Shown here piece after piece: positions 53,902-63,290 of a DNA stretch of 64,000 nt. The notes under the pieces are model-generated. The model was given only the letters and a program-made list of their open reading frames with translations. It had not been told where the DNA came from and made no database searches. Positions within the stretch are counted from its first letter, which is position 1, and each line of letters opens with the position of its first letter. Both the position numbers and the translations under genes were made by a program. This stretch comes from Nocardioides sp. BP30 (lineage in GTDB: Bacteria > Actinomycetota > Actinomycetes > Propionibacteriales > Nocardioidaceae), in contig NZ_CP123620.1 of assembly GCF_029873215.1 (NCBI RefSeq), positions 3,038,001 through 3,102,000 of the forward strand. Direction: 5' to 3'.

Positions 53902-54102
53902 ATGGCTCAGGGCACCGTGAAGTGGTTCAACGCCGAGAAGGGCTTCGGCTTCATCTCGCACGACGGCGGCGACGACGTGTTCGTGCACTTCTCCGCCATC
54001 CAGACGCAGGGCTACAAGAGCCTGGACGAGGGTCAGAACGTCGAGTTCGACATCACCCAGGGCCAGCGCGGCCTGCAGGCGGAGAACGTCCGCGCGATCT
54101 GA
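53902..54102 (+). CDS. cspA: Cold shock protein (CspA family)
   Basis: A 66-residue single cold-shock domain with both RNA-binding motifs: [12 protein letters not shown] (RNP1) and VFVHFSAI (RNP2), ending in [12 protein letters not shown]. CSPs bind single-stranded nucleic acid and melt mRNA structure. In actinobacteria the main ones are abundant and not always cold induced. An AAGGA-type ribosome site precedes the ATG. The long leader contains a 22-bp palindrome. A strong hairpin follows the stop. Confidence 0.97.
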   Translation: MAQGTVKWFNAEKGFGFISHDGGDDVFVHFSAIQTQGYKSLDEGQNVEFDITQGQRGLQAENVRAI

Positions 54103-54121
54103 TCTTCGCGCATCACCGGCC

Positions 54122-54157
54122 AAGCGCCCCGGACCTCTCACGAGGACCGGGGCGCTT
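54122..54157 (+). terminator. cspA terminator
   Basis: Arms AAGCGCCCCGG (54122-54132) and CCGGGGCGCTT (54147-54157) pair perfectly over 11 bp, and an inner CCTC/GAGG pair shortens the loop. It begins 19 bp after the cspA stop. Confidence 0.8.
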
Positions 54158-54225
54158 CGTCGTCATGGGGGCCGGCTTCGAGGAAGCCCCGCTTCCAGGA
54201 GGGCCGCCCTCGAAGGGTCCCGGGG

Positions 54226-54260
54226 AAAACGAAACCGCCGGGCTCCGAAGAGCCCGGCGG
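54226..54260 (-). terminator. Terminator of the tRNA-Ala genes
   Basis: On the minus strand a perfect 10-bp stem (54251-54260 with 54235-54244, 6-nt loop) is followed by TTTCGTTTT, a clear factor-independent terminator 24 bp after the last tRNA. Confidence 0.85.
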
Positions 54261-54283
54261 TCATGGGTCGAGGACCCTGTCGG

Positions 54284-54356
54284 TGGAGCTGAGGGGACTC
54301 GAACCCCTGACCCTCTGCATGCCATGCAGATGCGCTACCAGCTGCGCCACAGCCCC
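54284..54356 (-). tRNA. tRNA-Ala (GGC), copy 1
   Basis: A 73-nt cloverleaf read on the minus strand: acceptor GGGGCUG...CAGCUCC, D arm with GCUGGUAGC, anticodon stem UCUGC/GCAGA with loop AUGGCAU (anticodon GGC, reading GCC), and T arm GGUUCGAGUCCC. CCA is not encoded. It is identical to the copy 120 bp away. Confidence 0.96.
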
Positions 54357-54403
54357 GTGTTCAGTTGAAGCCGACGATCTCCGCCGCAGCGACCATCGTC
54401 CGG

Positions 54404-54476
54404 TGGAGCTGAGGGGACTCGAACCCCTGACCCTCTGCATGCCATGCAGATGCGCTACCAGCTGCGCCACAGCCCC
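54404..54476 (-). tRNA. tRNA-Ala (GGC), copy 2
   Basis: The same 73-nt sequence as copy 1, transcribed first of the pair. The 47-bp spacer between them is unrelated to the sequence before copy 2, so the duplication covers the tRNA and only a few flanking bases. GCC is a very frequent alanine codon in a GC-rich genome, which may explain the extra copy. Confidence 0.96.
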
Positions 54477-54535
54477 GGAACCGCCCGGAATCACACCCGG
54501 CGACGAAGATGAACGTTAGCGGAGAGAGGAGCCGT

Positions 54536-55147
54536 TCAGGAAATCGGGGTCACCCGGTTGTACGCCGCCAGCCGCCACGGCGCGCCCCCGGACCACGTCC
54601 CGGGCTCGTCGACGAGCTCGATCCAGCCGCAGTTGTCCAGCGGCCCGAGCGTGCGGACCTGCTCCAGCGGCCAGCCGAGGAAGCGCAGCATGCCGCAGCG
54701 CATCGCGGCACCGTGCGAGACGAGCACGGCGGTCTCGCCGTCGCGCAGCTTCGCGGTCGCATCACCGAGCACGGCCGTCATCCGCTCGGCGGTCGCGGCG
54801 TCACTCTCGCCCCCGTGGTCGCCGTAGTCCCACGGCCCGTTGCCGAACCGATCCGCTGCCTCGGCGTGCGTCAGGCCCTGGAAGTCGCCCACGTGCACCT
54901 CGCGCAGGCGGGCGTCCAGGACCACCTCGGCCCCGCACGCCGCCGCGACGTACTGTGCCGTGACCTTGGCGCGGGTGAGGTCGGAGGACCACACCGCCGT
55001 CGGCCCATACGCCGCCAACGCCGCCGCGGCCGCCTTGGCCTGCAGCACACCCGTCTCGGTCAGGTCGGTGTCGGCCTGTCCCTGAAAGCGCCGCTCGGCG
55101 TTCCAGGCGGTCAGGCCGTGCCGCAGCACGACCAGTCGTCTTCCCAA
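54536..55147 (-). CDS. gpgP: Histidine phosphatase, probable glucosyl-3-phosphoglycerate phosphatase
   Basis: A 203-residue phosphoglycerate-mutase-like phosphatase. The catalytic LRHGLTAWN (RHG) is at residues 8-16, the Glu is in LREVHVGDFQGLT, and the second His is in VLVSHGAAMR. Position after nadD-rsfS equals that of M. tuberculosis Rv2419c (GpgP), which dephosphorylates glucosyl-3-phosphoglycerate made by GpgS. The symbol rests on that synteny and on gpgS being in the same window; other phosphatase roles remain possible. It starts 8 bp after rsfS. Confidence 0.78.
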   Translation of the reverse strand: MGRRLVVLRHGLTAWNAERRFQGQADTDLTETGVLQAKAAAAALAAYGPTAVWSSDLTRAKVTAQYVAAACGAEVVLDARLREVHVGDFQGLTHAEAADRFGNGPWDYGDHGGESDAATAERMTAVLGDATAKLRDGETAVLVSHGAAMRCGMLRFLGWPLEQVRTLGPLDNCGWIELVDEPGTWSGGAPWRLAAYNRVTPIS

Positions 55148-55155
55148 CGCTGCGC

Positions 55156-55533
55156 CTAGCGCTGGTGGGAGATGACGTCGGCCGGCAGCTGGATCGTCGG
55201 GCAGTCCCGCCAGAGCCGCTCGAGGGCGTAGAACTGACGCTCCTCCTCGTGCTGGACGTGCACCACCACGTCGCCGTAGTCGAGCAGGACCCAGCGGCCC
55301 TCGCGCTCGCCCTCGCGTCGGATCGGCTTGGCGCCGTGCTCGCGCAGCTTCTCCTCGACCTCGTCGACGATGGACTGCACCTGCCGCTCGTTGCCGGCAG
55401 AGGCGAGCACGAAGGCATCGGTGATCGCGAGCTGGTCGCTGACGTCGAACGCGATGATCTGGGAGGCGAGCTTGTCGGACGCCGCGCGGGCGGCGACGAC
55501 GACGAGCTCGAGTGCGTAGTCGGTGGCGGTCAT
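55156..55533 (-). CDS. rsfS: Ribosomal silencing factor RsfS
   Basis: A 125-residue protein of the RsfS/Iojap family: [56 protein letters not shown], then [17 protein letters not shown]. RsfS binds ribosomal protein L14 and prevents subunit joining under nutrient limitation. ATG 55533 overlaps the nadD stop (ATGA), as in most actinobacteria. Confidence 0.95.
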   Translation of the reverse strand: MTATDYALELVVVAARAASDKLASQIIAFDVSDQLAITDAFVLASAGNERQVQSIVDEVEEKLREHGAKPIRREGEREGRWVLLDYGDVVVHVQHEEERQFYALERLWRDCPTIQLPADVISHQR

Positions 55534-56207
55534 GGGCCCTTCCGATCGGGCTGGGGTTTGGCTGGATAGAGGTCGTGCTTGGCGATGTACTGCACCACGC
55601 CGTCGGGAACGAGGTACCACACCGGCTCTCCGCGACGGTGCCGCTCGCGGCAGTCGGTCGAGGAGATCGCCAGTGCCGGGATCTCGATCATGGTGACCCG
55701 GTCGGACGGGATCTTGGTCAGGGTCTCCTCGTCCATGGTGTACCCGGGACGGGTACAGCCCACGAACTGGGCCAACGCGAACAGCTCCTCGACGTTGCGC
55801 CAGGTGAAGATCTCCGCGAGCGCGTCGGCTCCCGTGATGAAGAACAGCTCCGTGTCGGGCATGGAGTCGCGCAGGTCGCGCAGGGTGTCGATGGTGTACG
55901 TCGGGCCCGACCGGTCGATGTCGACCCGGCTGACGGTGAACCGCGGGTTGGCCGCCGTGGCGATCACCGTCATGAGGTAGCGGTGCTCGGCCGGGCTGAC
56001 CTCGCGGTCGGACTTCTGCCACGGGTCACCGGTCGGCACGAAGATGACCTCGTCGAGGTCGAACCACGCCTGCACCTCGGAGGCGGCCACCAGGTGGCCG
56101 TGGTGGATCGGGTCGAAGGTGCCGCCCATGACTCCGACGCGTCGGGGGCCGGCGGGCAGCGACGCGTCCCCCTGGGCCGGCCCGTCGGCGCGCGGGAGGT
56201 CGGTCAC
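55530..56207 (-). CDS. nadD: Nicotinate-nucleotide adenylyltransferase
   Basis: A 225-residue nucleotidyltransferase with [15 protein letters not shown] near residue 25 and the ISSTDCRER motif near the C-terminus. It makes deamido-NAD from nicotinate mononucleotide and ATP. GTG 56207 gives a 20-residue polar N-terminal tail, so a later start is possible. It is followed by rsfS with overlapping codons and preceded by a small membrane protein gene. Confidence 0.95.
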   Translation of the reverse strand: MTDLPRADGPAQGDASLPAGPRRVGVMGGTFDPIHHGHLVAASEVQAWFDLDEVIFVPTGDPWQKSDREVSPAEHRYLMTVIATAANPRFTVSRVDIDRSGPTYTIDTLRDLRDSMPDTELFFITGADALAEIFTWRNVEELFALAQFVGCTRPGYTMDEETLTKIPSDRVTMIEIPALAISSTDCRERHRRGEPVWYLVPDGVVQYIAKHDLYPAKPQPDRKGP

Positions 56208-56223
56208 CGGGCGGCCAGCCGAC

Positions 56224-56373
56224 TCAGGAGTGCTCGCGACCCGAGCCGAAGATCAGCAGCGCGCCCATCGCGCCGAACAGGATCACCAGGGCGATGAGGC
56301 CGATGATCCAGTGGTTGACCTTCTCGTGGTGCTCGCCGGCCTCGGCGGCCAGGCGCAGGACAGTGCTCGACAT
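56224..56373 (-). CDS. Small membrane protein, 49 residues
   Basis: Frame ATG 56373 to TGA 56224. It encodes [20 protein letters not shown] and then one hydrophobic helix ([21 protein letters not shown]) with a short charged tail. It fills the gap between proA and nadD in the same direction, 35 bp from proA and 17 bp from nadD. That spacing and the clear topology make it a likely gene. Function unknown. Confidence 0.65.
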   Translation of the reverse strand: MSSTVLRLAAEAGEHHEKVNHWIIGLIALVILFGAMGALLIFGSGREHS

Positions 56374-56408
56374 GGGCGACACCCTATCCGAGGCCGGGCC
56401 CGGGTCGC

Positions 56409-57659
56409 TCAGCGGACCTGGCCGTCACCGGTGACGACGTACTTGGTGGAGGTCATCTCCGGCAGGCCCATCGGACCCCGGGCGTGCAGCTTCTGGGTGG
56501 AGATGCCGATCTCGGCGCCGAAGCCGAACTCGCCGCCGTCGGTGAACCGGGTGGAGGCGTTGACCATCACCGCGGCCGCATCGACGGCCGCGGTGAACCG
56601 CCGCGCGGCGCCGAGGTCCTCGGTGACGATGGCCTCCGTGTGCTGGCTCGACCAGCGCCGGATGTGGCCGATGGCCGCCTCGAGCGAGGGTACGACGGCC
56701 GCCGCGATGTCGAGCGAGAGGTACTCCGATGCCCAGTCCTCGTCGGTGGCGGGCGTGACCCCGTCGAAGCCGCAGAAGGTCTCGTCGCCGTGGATCGCCA
56801 CCCCTTCGGCCTGCAGCGCCGCGACCACCCGGGGCAGGAACTCCTCGGCGATGTCGGCGTGGACCAGCAGTGACTCGGCACTGTTGCAGACGCTGGTCCG
56901 GTGGGTCTTGGAGTTGAGCACGATGGCCAGAGCCTTGTCCTGGTCGGCCGCCCTGTCCACGTAGACGTGCACGTTGCCCACGCCGGTCTCGATGACCGGC
57001 ACGATCGACTCCTCGACGACGGTACGGATCAGGCCGGCACCACCGCGCGGGATCAGCACGTCGACCAGACCGCGAGCGCGCATCAGCGCCTTGACCGAGT
57101 CCCGGCTCTCCCCCGGCACGAGCTGGACGGCGTCGGCCGGGAGGCCACCGGCCACCGCCGCATCGCGCAGCACCGCCACGATCGAGGCGTTGGAGGCCCT
57201 CGCGCTGGACGAACCGCGCAGGAGCACGGCGTTGCCGGACTTGACGCAGATGCCGGCCGCGTCGGCGGTGACATTGGGACGGGCCTCGTAGATGATCCCG
57301 ACGACGCCGAAGGGCACCCGCACCTGACGCAGCTCCAGCCCGTTGGCGAGCGTCAACCCGCGCACCACCTCTCCGACCGGGTCGGGCAGGCCGGCCACGT
57401 CGCGCAACCCCTGCGCCATGCCCGCCAGCCGCTCGGGGGTCAGCCGCAGGCGGTCGATGATGTTGGCCGGCGTGCCGCCCTCCTCGGCCCGGGCCACGTC
57501 GTCCGCGTTGGCTGCCAGCACCTCCTCGGCGCGGGCGAGCAGCGCGTCGGCCATCGCCTGCAGCGCCGCGTCCTTCACGGCGCGGGTGGCCAGCGCCAGC
57601 TCGTAGCTGGCCTCGCGCGCCCGCAGTGCGACCTCGCGGATGTCCTGCTCGGAGCTCAT
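56409..57659 (-). CDS. proA: Gamma-glutamyl phosphate reductase
   Basis: A 416-residue aldehyde-dehydrogenase-fold enzyme of proline synthesis. It reduces gamma-glutamyl phosphate to the semialdehyde with NADPH. Visible landmarks are [68 protein letters not shown], the catalytic Cys in [14 protein letters not shown], and the C-terminal [21 protein letters not shown]. The proB partner is not in the window. The upstream kinase gene overlaps its start (57656-57659). Confidence 0.97.
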   Translation of the reverse strand: MSSEQDIREVALRAREASYELALATRAVKDAALQAMADALLARAEEVLAANADDVARAEEGGTPANIIDRLRLTPERLAGMAQGLRDVAGLPDPVGEVVRGLTLANGLELRQVRVPFGVVGIIYEARPNVTADAAGICVKSGNAVLLRGSSSARASNASIVAVLRDAAVAGGLPADAVQLVPGESRDSVKALMRARGLVDVLIPRGGAGLIRTVVEESIVPVIETGVGNVHVYVDRAADQDKALAIVLNSKTHRTSVCNSAESLLVHADIAEEFLPRVVAALQAEGVAIHGDETFCGFDGVTPATDEDWASEYLSLDIAAAVVPSLEAAIGHIRRWSSQHTEAIVTEDLGAARRFTAAVDAAAVMVNASTRFTDGGEFGFGAEIGISTQKLHARGPMGLPEMTSTKYVVTGDGQVR

Positions 57660-58543
57660 GGAGCACAGGGTACGACGTGCCAGTCCTCGGCCTCGGCGAT
57701 CGTCAGCAGGTGATCGTGTGCCCGGGCGGCCACCGGGTTCGCCGCTCGGCGCCCGGCGAGCTCGACCAAGGCCACCAGGTCGGCGGCGCGGGCCAGGTCG
57801 AGGGTCGCGTCACGCTCGCCACCGCGGACCGCGAGATAGCCCGCGAGCACGCCCTCGACCCAGGCCGCGCGACGGTCGAAGCGCAGCAGGTTGCCCAGGT
57901 CCGCGTACGGCGACCCGGCGTGGGCGAACTCCCAGTCCAGGACGGCGGCGACCTCGAGCGACGCGGGCTCCAGCAGGACGTTCTTCGGGTTGAGGTCGCC
58001 GTGGACGAGGCTGGTGCGTCCGACGCCGTCGAGGAGGTCCTGGGCACGCAGGGCCAGCGTGCGAAGCCTGTCCAGCGTCCCGGCGTCCCAGTCGAGTGAC
58101 GCGGCGTGCGTCTCGACCCAGGCCGGCAGGTCAGCCGCCTCGGACTCGAACGGTGCCACCCTCAGCTCGGCGTCGACGAACCGTCCGGCACGCGTCTGCG
58201 GCATCCCCGCCAGCGTGCCGGCGATCCGTCCGAGCCGCTCTCCGGCATCGGCGAGGCGGGAGGGGTCGAGCTCCGGCAGGACCAGATCGGCCCGGGTGGC
58301 GACGACGTACTCGGTGATGAGCAGGGCCGGCGCGCCGGCGCGGGCGTGCCTCACCTCCAGCACGCGCGGCACGGGGACCAGACCTCGGACCAGCTGCAGC
58401 AGCGCGGCGTTGACCTCGGCGGCGAACGGCGCGTGGCGCGGACCCGCGAAGATCCGCACCACGCTGCGTTCGCTGGGAGACTCCGCCAGGAAGGTCTCGC
58501 CGGACCAGCCGCCCTCGAGCGGGGTGAGCCCTGTCAGCTCCAC
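57656..58543 (-). CDS. APH-family phosphotransferase
   Basis: A 295-residue kinase-fold protein. The N-terminal [22 protein letters not shown] fits the nucleotide-binding strand pair, [13 protein letters not shown] is the catalytic HxDxxxxN, and [22 protein letters not shown] the metal-binding Asp. Substrate unknown. GTG start. Its stop overlaps the proA ATG, so it may be translationally coupled to proline synthesis, though no functional link is known. Confidence 0.82.
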   Translation of the reverse strand: MELTGLTPLEGGWSGETFLAESPSERSVVRIFAGPRHAPFAAEVNAALLQLVRGLVPVPRVLEVRHARAGAPALLITEYVVATRADLVLPELDPSRLADAGERLGRIAGTLAGMPQTRAGRFVDAELRVAPFESEAADLPAWVETHAASLDWDAGTLDRLRTLALRAQDLLDGVGRTSLVHGDLNPKNVLLEPASLEVAAVLDWEFAHAGSPYADLGNLLRFDRRAAWVEGVLAGYLAVRGGERDATLDLARAADLVALVELAGRRAANPVAARAHDHLLTIAEAEDWHVVPCAP

Positions 58544-58571
58544 GACCGGTTCGAACCTGTCCCGATGAGGG

Positions 58572-59972
58572 TCAGTTCCAGGGCTTCGGCGGCCAGCCGT
58601 AGTCCTCGCGGCCGGTCTCGGTGTGCGTGGCGTTGGTCGTCCACATGTGGTTGAACTGGCCGAGGTAGGCCTTGTAGAAGGCGGCGCCGGTCAGCTGCAG
58701 GGTCACCTCGTCGTTGGAGAAGGAGATGCCCGACCAGTTCTCCGAGCCGGCGAAGACGATGTCCTGGTTGACGCCGTTGTACTTGCCGCTGATCAGCATC
58801 CACTTCAGGTGGGAGTACAGCCGCGGACCCCAGACCTGCTTCGAGCCGTCGGTGGCCAGCTTCTCGCCGTAGTTCCAGGCGGCGTCGCGCAGCGGCACCC
58901 CTGCAGCGCGCAGGATGCTGACGGTCTGCCCACCGGGCTCGGTCAGGATGGCCTCGACGTTGCAGCCGGCGTGCTTGAGCGCCGCGACCTTCCGCGCGAT
59001 CGGCACCGACCGGTTGCCGAACCAGGCGTACATGATGATCCGGATGACGGTGTGGCCCTTGCCGTCGCCGTGCGCGGCACTGGTGCTGCAGCTGACGTTG
59101 TTGAGGCGCGCCAGGACCGGGTCGCCGGCCTTCTTCTTTTTCTTCTTCCGCGCGCTGATCGTGGTGACCTTGTCCTTGGTCGCGATCGGCTGCGACGTCG
59201 CGGCGGTGTTGAGCCGGTGCCAGGTCACGTCGAGCTGCTTCGACTTGTAGAGGATCGTCCGCTTCTTGACCGGCTTGTCCTTCTTGTACTGGTTGAAGAC
59301 CTTCACCCAGGTGTCGAAGAGCTTGGTGTTGCCCATGATCGAGAAGACGTCGTTCCACTGACCCGCGGCCGCACCGCTGGTCAGGTTGCCCGAGCTCTCG
59401 ATCATCAGGTCCTTGGCGCCGCCGGTGGCGCTGAAGGAGTAGATCTTGGCGTGCTCGTTGCCGCCACCCTTGCCGCGGCAGGAACCCCGGCAGATGTGGA
59501 AGAAGCTGGACTTCTTGGTGTTCTTGCCGAGCCGCCTCTGCAGCCACAGCTCGTTCGGCGTAACCACGTTGTGGTTCACCACCACCTGCACGTTGACGTG
59601 CTTCTTCTTGTGCGCCTGGTAGAGCGCCTTGGTGATGTCCTCGCGGTCGAAGGAGTACGTCGAGAAGCGGATCGTGCTGTTCGGCTTCGCGTGCTTGACC
59701 GCCTTGAGGATGCGGGTGTTGACGACGTACTTCTGCTTCTGCGACCCGAGCGGGTTGTTGAAGGCCGGCCCCAGGTCGGGCATCCACGGCTTCTTGACCA
59801 CCGGCGGCGTGGGTGTCGTGGTGGGGGTCGCGCTCGGCGATGCGCTCGCCGTCGTGGTCGGCGTGCTCCCGGGCGCCCCGTCGGCCTGCATGGGCAGCGC
59901 GACGACCGCCGCTGCCATCAGCGTCGCCATCGCCGCGGTGGCACCTGCCACCGTCCATCGTCGAGCCAGCAC
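58572..59972 (-). CDS. Secreted phospholipase D-like protein
   Basis: A 466-residue exported protein: signal peptide residues 1-33, Thr/Pro-rich linker to about residue 60, then two PLD repeats. The first HxK is in GNEHAKIYSF with a following Ser-Gly-Asn; the second is YSHLKWMLISGKYNG with GSENWSG. Both halves are needed for a phosphodiesterase active site. A run of six lysines (Arg then Lys) lies in between. Substrate may be phospholipid or another phosphodiester. GTG start; it ends 28 bp before the kinase gene. Confidence 0.85.
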   Translation of the reverse strand: MLARRWTVAGATAAMATLMAAAVVALPMQADGAPGSTPTTTASASPSATPTTTPTPPVVKKPWMPDLGPAFNNPLGSQKQKYVVNTRILKAVKHAKPNSTIRFSTYSFDREDITKALYQAHKKKHVNVQVVVNHNVVTPNELWLQRRLGKNTKKSSFFHICRGSCRGKGGGNEHAKIYSFSATGGAKDLMIESSGNLTSGAAAGQWNDVFSIMGNTKLFDTWVKVFNQYKKDKPVKKRTILYKSKQLDVTWHRLNTAATSQPIATKDKVTTISARKKKKKKAGDPVLARLNNVSCSTSAAHGDGKGHTVIRIIMYAWFGNRSVPIARKVAALKHAGCNVEAILTEPGGQTVSILRAAGVPLRDAAWNYGEKLATDGSKQVWGPRLYSHLKWMLISGKYNGVNQDIVFAGSENWSGISFSNDEVTLQLTGAAFYKAYLGQFNHMWTTNATHTETGREDYGWPPKPWN

Positions 59973-60090
59973 CGGCCCTCCCCCTCTAGATCCGAGAATT
60001 CCCGGTGACTGTACCTGTGACTGCTGTGATTTGCGGGTTTCAGAGCCACGTCCCCGGGATATTCACAGGTACGGCCCAGACGGCTGCACG

Positions 60091-60128
60091 ACACAGCGGG
60101 CCGCCGGAGGTCCGGCGGCCCGCTGTGT
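60091..60128. terminator. 18-bp hairpin after etfA
   Basis: Perfect arms 60091-60108 and 60111-60128 with a 2-bp centre, 7 bp beyond the etfA stop. It is the most stable hairpin I saw in the window and should end the etfBA transcript. Confidence 0.8.
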
Positions 60129-60135
60129 CGACTTC

Positions 60136-61113
60136 TCAGCCCTTGCGCTGGTTGATCTCCTGGGTCAGCGCCGGGAGGACGGTGTGCAGGTCGCCCACGA
60201 CGCCGAAGTCGACGAGCTCGAAGATCGGCGCCTCCTCGTCCTTGTTGACCGCCACGATGGTCTTGGAGGTCTGCATGCCCGCGCGGTGCTGGATCGCACC
60301 GGAGATGCCGTTGGCCACGTACAGCTGCGGGGAGACGACCTTGCCGGTCTGGCCGACCTGGAAGGAATGCGGCTTCCAGCCGGAGTCGACGGCGGCACGC
60401 GAGGCACCCACTGCGGCCCCCAGGGCGTCGGCCAGGTTCTCCACCGGCTCGAAGTTGCCCCCGGTGCCGCGACCACCCGAGACCACGATCGCGGCCTCGG
60501 TCAGCTCCGGGCGGCCGGTCGCCTGCCGCGGCTGGGTCGCCACGATCTGGGCGGTCTTGGCGGCGTCCGAGATCGTCACGGCGACGTTCTCCACCGCCCC
60601 GGCGCCGGCCGACTCCTCCGGCGCGGCCGAGTTCGGCTTGACCGTGATGATCGGCGTGCCCCGGGTGACCTTGGCCTGCACGGTGTAGTTGCCGGCGAAG
60701 ACCGACTGAGTGGTCGTGACTCCCCCGTCCCCGCCGTCGACATCGACCGCGTCCGTGATCAGACCGGACTCCAGCTTGATCGCCAACCGGCCCGCGACCT
60801 CCTTGTTCTCCGCGGAGGAGGCCAGCAGGATCGCTGCCAGGTCCTTGCCCGAGGCCACCTGCTGCAGCGCCTCGGCCTTGGGGGCCACCAGGTAACCCTT
60901 GATCTCGGCGTCGTCGATCGCGTAGACCTTCTCGGCGCCGTACTTCTTCACCGCCTCGGCGACGGTCTCGACCTGCGCGGCCGGGCCGACGAAGACGGCC
61001 GAGGGCGTGCCCAGTCGTTTGGCGATGGTGAGCAGCTCGAAGGTCGGCTTCTTCACTGCGACGTTGCCCTGCTCGTCAGGCACAGCGTCGACGAGGACCA
61101 GAACCTCAGACAT
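60136..61113 (-). CDS. etfA: Electron transfer flavoprotein alpha subunit
   Basis: A 325-residue ETF alpha. The N-terminal domain ([27 protein letters not shown]) is followed by the FAD-binding C-terminal domain with the signature [50 protein letters not shown] and [19 protein letters not shown]. With EtfB it passes electrons from acyl-CoA dehydrogenases to the quinone pool. ATG 61113 has AGGGAG upstream. etfB precedes it by 27 bp. Confidence 0.97.
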   Translation of the reverse strand: MSEVLVLVDAVPDEQGNVAVKKPTFELLTIAKRLGTPSAVFVGPAAQVETVAEAVKKYGAEKVYAIDDAEIKGYLVAPKAEALQQVASGKDLAAILLASSAENKEVAGRLAIKLESGLITDAVDVDGGDGGVTTTQSVFAGNYTVQAKVTRGTPIITVKPNSAAPEESAGAGAVENVAVTISDAAKTAQIVATQPRQATGRPELTEAAIVVSGGRGTGGNFEPVENLADALGAAVGASRAAVDSGWKPHSFQVGQTGKVVSPQLYVANGISGAIQHRAGMQTSKTIVAVNKDEEAPIFELVDFGVVGDLHTVLPALTQEINQRKG

Positions 61114-61140
61114 GTCCAATTCTCCCTATCTCGCCGGTGC

Positions 61141-61941
61141 TCAGATGAACTTCTTCGAGGCGAGGAAGTCGGCCAGCGCCTTGGCGCCCGAGCCGTCCTC
61201 GTCCTTGACGATCTCGCCGGCGGTGCGCGGCGGGCGGGCAGCGGTGTCCTCGACAGCGGTCCACGCGGCCGCCAGGCCGAGCTGGCCGCCGTCGACGCCC
61301 AGGTCGCCCAGGCTCCAGGTCTCCAGCGGCTTCTTCTTCGCCGCCATGATGCCCTTGAACGAGGGGTAGCGCGCCTCCCCCGACTGGTCGGTGACCGACA
61401 GCACCAGCGGCATGGTGCCGCCGACGACCTCCGTCGCGGTGTCGGTGTCGCGCTTGATCCGGACCTGGTCACCCTGGGTCTCGACCACCGAGGCGAGCGT
61501 GACCTGCGGGACGCCGAGACGCTCGGCCAGCATGGCCGGGACCACCGAGCCGGAGGCGTCGGTGGAGGCCAGGCCGCACACGACCAGGTCCGGCACCGAG
61601 CCGCCGCCGGCCTTCTTGATCGCCTCGGCCAGCACCAGCGAGGTGCCGACATAGTCCGAGCCGGCGATGGCGTCGTCGAGGACGTGGATGGCCTTGTCGG
61701 CGCCCATCTGCAGCGCCTTGCGGACCGCATCCACGGCCTTCTCGGGGCCCACCGTCAACGCGGTGACCTCGATCTCCTCATCGGCGCGCTTCTCCTTGAT
61801 CTGCAGCGCCTGCTCGACGGCGTACTCGTCGAGCTCGGACAGCAGGCCGTCGACGTCGACGCGGTCGACGGTGTTGTCAGCCTCGAAGCGGCGGTCGGCC
61901 GTCGCGTCGGGCACGTACTTCACACAGACAACAATGTTCAT
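61141..61941 (-). CDS. etfB: Electron transfer flavoprotein beta subunit
   Basis: A 266-residue ETF beta: MNIVVCVKYVPD start, ALQMGADKAIHVLDD AMP-site region, and LVVCGLASTDASGSVVPAMLAERLGVPQVT. It forms the heterodimer with EtfA. ATG 61941 fits the family exactly. A strand-matched enoyl-CoA hydratase gene nearby (62441) suits fatty-acid oxidation. The 161-bp gap upstream holds its promoter; I see no distinct regulatory repeat. Confidence 0.97.
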   Translation of the reverse strand: MNIVVCVKYVPDATADRRFEADNTVDRVDVDGLLSELDEYAVEQALQIKEKRADEEIEVTALTVGPEKAVDAVRKALQMGADKAIHVLDDAIAGSDYVGTSLVLAEAIKKAGGGSVPDLVVCGLASTDASGSVVPAMLAERLGVPQVTLASVVETQGDQVRIKRDTDTATEVVGGTMPLVLSVTDQSGEARYPSFKGIMAAKKKPLETWSLGDLGVDGGQLGLAAAWTAVEDTAARPPRTAGEIVKDEDGSGAKALADFLASKKFI

Positions 61942-62102
61942 GGTGTGCGGCCGGAGCGGCCCCTCCTGTGATGGTCGTAGGACGACGCCGATGTTACCGG
62001 CGGGTATGCACCTGTTCACGGCGCCCCGCAGTGCAGAATGTCACACGCCTCCTCGCTCTGGCAGTGCGGGAGGTCACACCGGCGTCATCGGACGCGTTCG
62101 CG

Positions 62103-62438
62103 TCAGCGTCCGGGGCGCAGGATCCGGTCCAGGATCCGGCCCACCACGAGCCAGGCGAGCGCGCCCAGGCCCCAGTTGAACAACGCATCCTTGATGGCGG
62201 CGTTGTGGCCGGTGAACTGCTTGATGCCGTTGTAGCGGTCGAACAGACCCAGATCGACCGCGTCCGCCACCTTCAGCACGAACTTCACCAGCGCGTTGTC
62301 CCCGTTCGCCTTGACCGCAATCAGCAGGGCGCCGAGGGCCAGGAACAGTGCGGCGAGCACGGCCAGCGTCCAGACGACCTGGGCCAGCACGGTGCGGGCG
62401 CGGGCGATGCCCGTCGCGGCGGTCTTGGTCTCGGCCAT
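62103..62438 (-). CDS. Membrane protein, 111 residues, unknown
   Basis: Three probable hydrophobic segments: residues 20-42 (VVWTLAVLAALFLALGALLIAV), a weaker amphipathic one around 48-62, and 87-105 (FNWGLGALAWLVVGRILDRIL). The N-terminus is short and polar. Similar small proteins of unknown role occur near acyl-CoA genes in actinobacteria. It starts 2 bp after the enoyl-CoA hydratase stop, so they are co-transcribed. Confidence 0.7.
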   Translation of the reverse strand: MAETKTAATGIARARTVLAQVVWTLAVLAALFLALGALLIAVKANGDNALVKFVLKVADAVDLGLFDRYNGIKQFTGHNAAIKDALFNWGLGALAWLVVGRILDRILRPGR

Positions 62439-62440
62439 CC

Positions 62441-63235
62441 TCAGCGCCCCTCGAAGGTGGCCTTGCCGGGCCCGTTCTCGACGAAGGAACGCATCCCCGA
62501 CCGGGCGTCCTCGGTGGCGAAGACGGCCGCGAACTGCTGCCGCTCGATCTCCAGCCCGGTGGCCAGGTCGCTGGCCAGGCCGCTGTCGATCGCCTCCTTG
62601 GCCGCCCGCACGGCGTACGGCGCCGCCTGGGCGAACTGTCGCGCCCAGGTCAGCGCCTCGGCGTACGGGTCCTCGACCACGCGGTCGACGAGCCCGATCG
62701 CCAGGGCCTCCTCGGCGTCGACGAACCGGCCGGTGAAGATGATGTCCTTGGCCCGGCTCGGCCCCACCAGCCGCGCCAGCCGCTGCGTGCCACCCGCACC
62801 CGGGATGATGCCGAGCAGCACCTCGGGCTGACCGAAGACGGCCTTCGGCGAGGCGAACCGAAGGTCGGCGGCCAGGCTCAGCTCGCAGCCACCGCCCAGC
62901 GCGTAGCCGGTGACGGCCGCGACCGTCGGCTTGGGGATCTGCGCCAGGGCGGTGATCGCCGCCTGCACCCCGGCCGAGCGATCGACCATCTCGGCATAGG
63001 ACAGCTGGGCCATCTCCTTGACGTCGTTGCCGGCCGCCAGCAGCCGCTCGCCGCCGTACAGGACGACCGCCCGGATCTCGGGGCTGGCGGTGGCCGCCTC
63101 GGCCGCGGCCCGGAGCTCGGCCTGCACCTGGAAGCTGATCGCGTTCATCGTGGGCCGGTCGAGCCGCAGCGTCGCGACCCCGTCGGCCACCTCGAGACGG
63201 ACGAACTCGCCGGTGTACTCACCAGTACCAGTCAT
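62441..63235 (-). CDS. Enoyl-CoA hydratase/isomerase family protein
   Basis: A 264-residue crotonase-fold enzyme. The oxyanion-hole segments are YGGERLLAAGNDVKEM and TGYALGGGCELSLAADLRFAS, and the second catalytic Glu lies in FGQPEVLLGIIPGAGGTQRL. It hydrates enoyl-CoA in beta-oxidation or a related pathway. ATG 63235 removes an unlikely N-terminal extension that would overlap the divergent glgX region. It is co-transcribed with a small membrane protein gene. Confidence 0.93.
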   Translation of the reverse strand: MTGTGEYTGEFVRLEVADGVATLRLDRPTMNAISFQVQAELRAAAEAATASPEIRAVVLYGGERLLAAGNDVKEMAQLSYAEMVDRSAGVQAAITALAQIPKPTVAAVTGYALGGGCELSLAADLRFASPKAVFGQPEVLLGIIPGAGGTQRLARLVGPSRAKDIIFTGRFVDAEEALAIGLVDRVVEDPYAEALTWARQFAQAAPYAVRAAKEAIDSGLASDLATGLEIERQQFAAVFATEDARSGMRSFVENGPGKATFEGR

Positions 63236-63290
63236 GGAGCCGACCCTAGGGCATATCCGGAGGGCCTGGCCTGCGGGCCGATCCGCAAGA

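Noticed and set aside
54261..54519. Open frames with the translation VAQLVAHLHGMQRVRGSSPLSS in two copies
   Set aside because: They are translations of the two tRNA-Ala genes, a well-known false annotation.
59131..59151. Homopolymer-like run in the phospholipase D gene as a frameshift site
   Set aside because: The run mixes AAG and AAA codons and the frame continues into a second intact PLD motif, so no frameshift is indicated.
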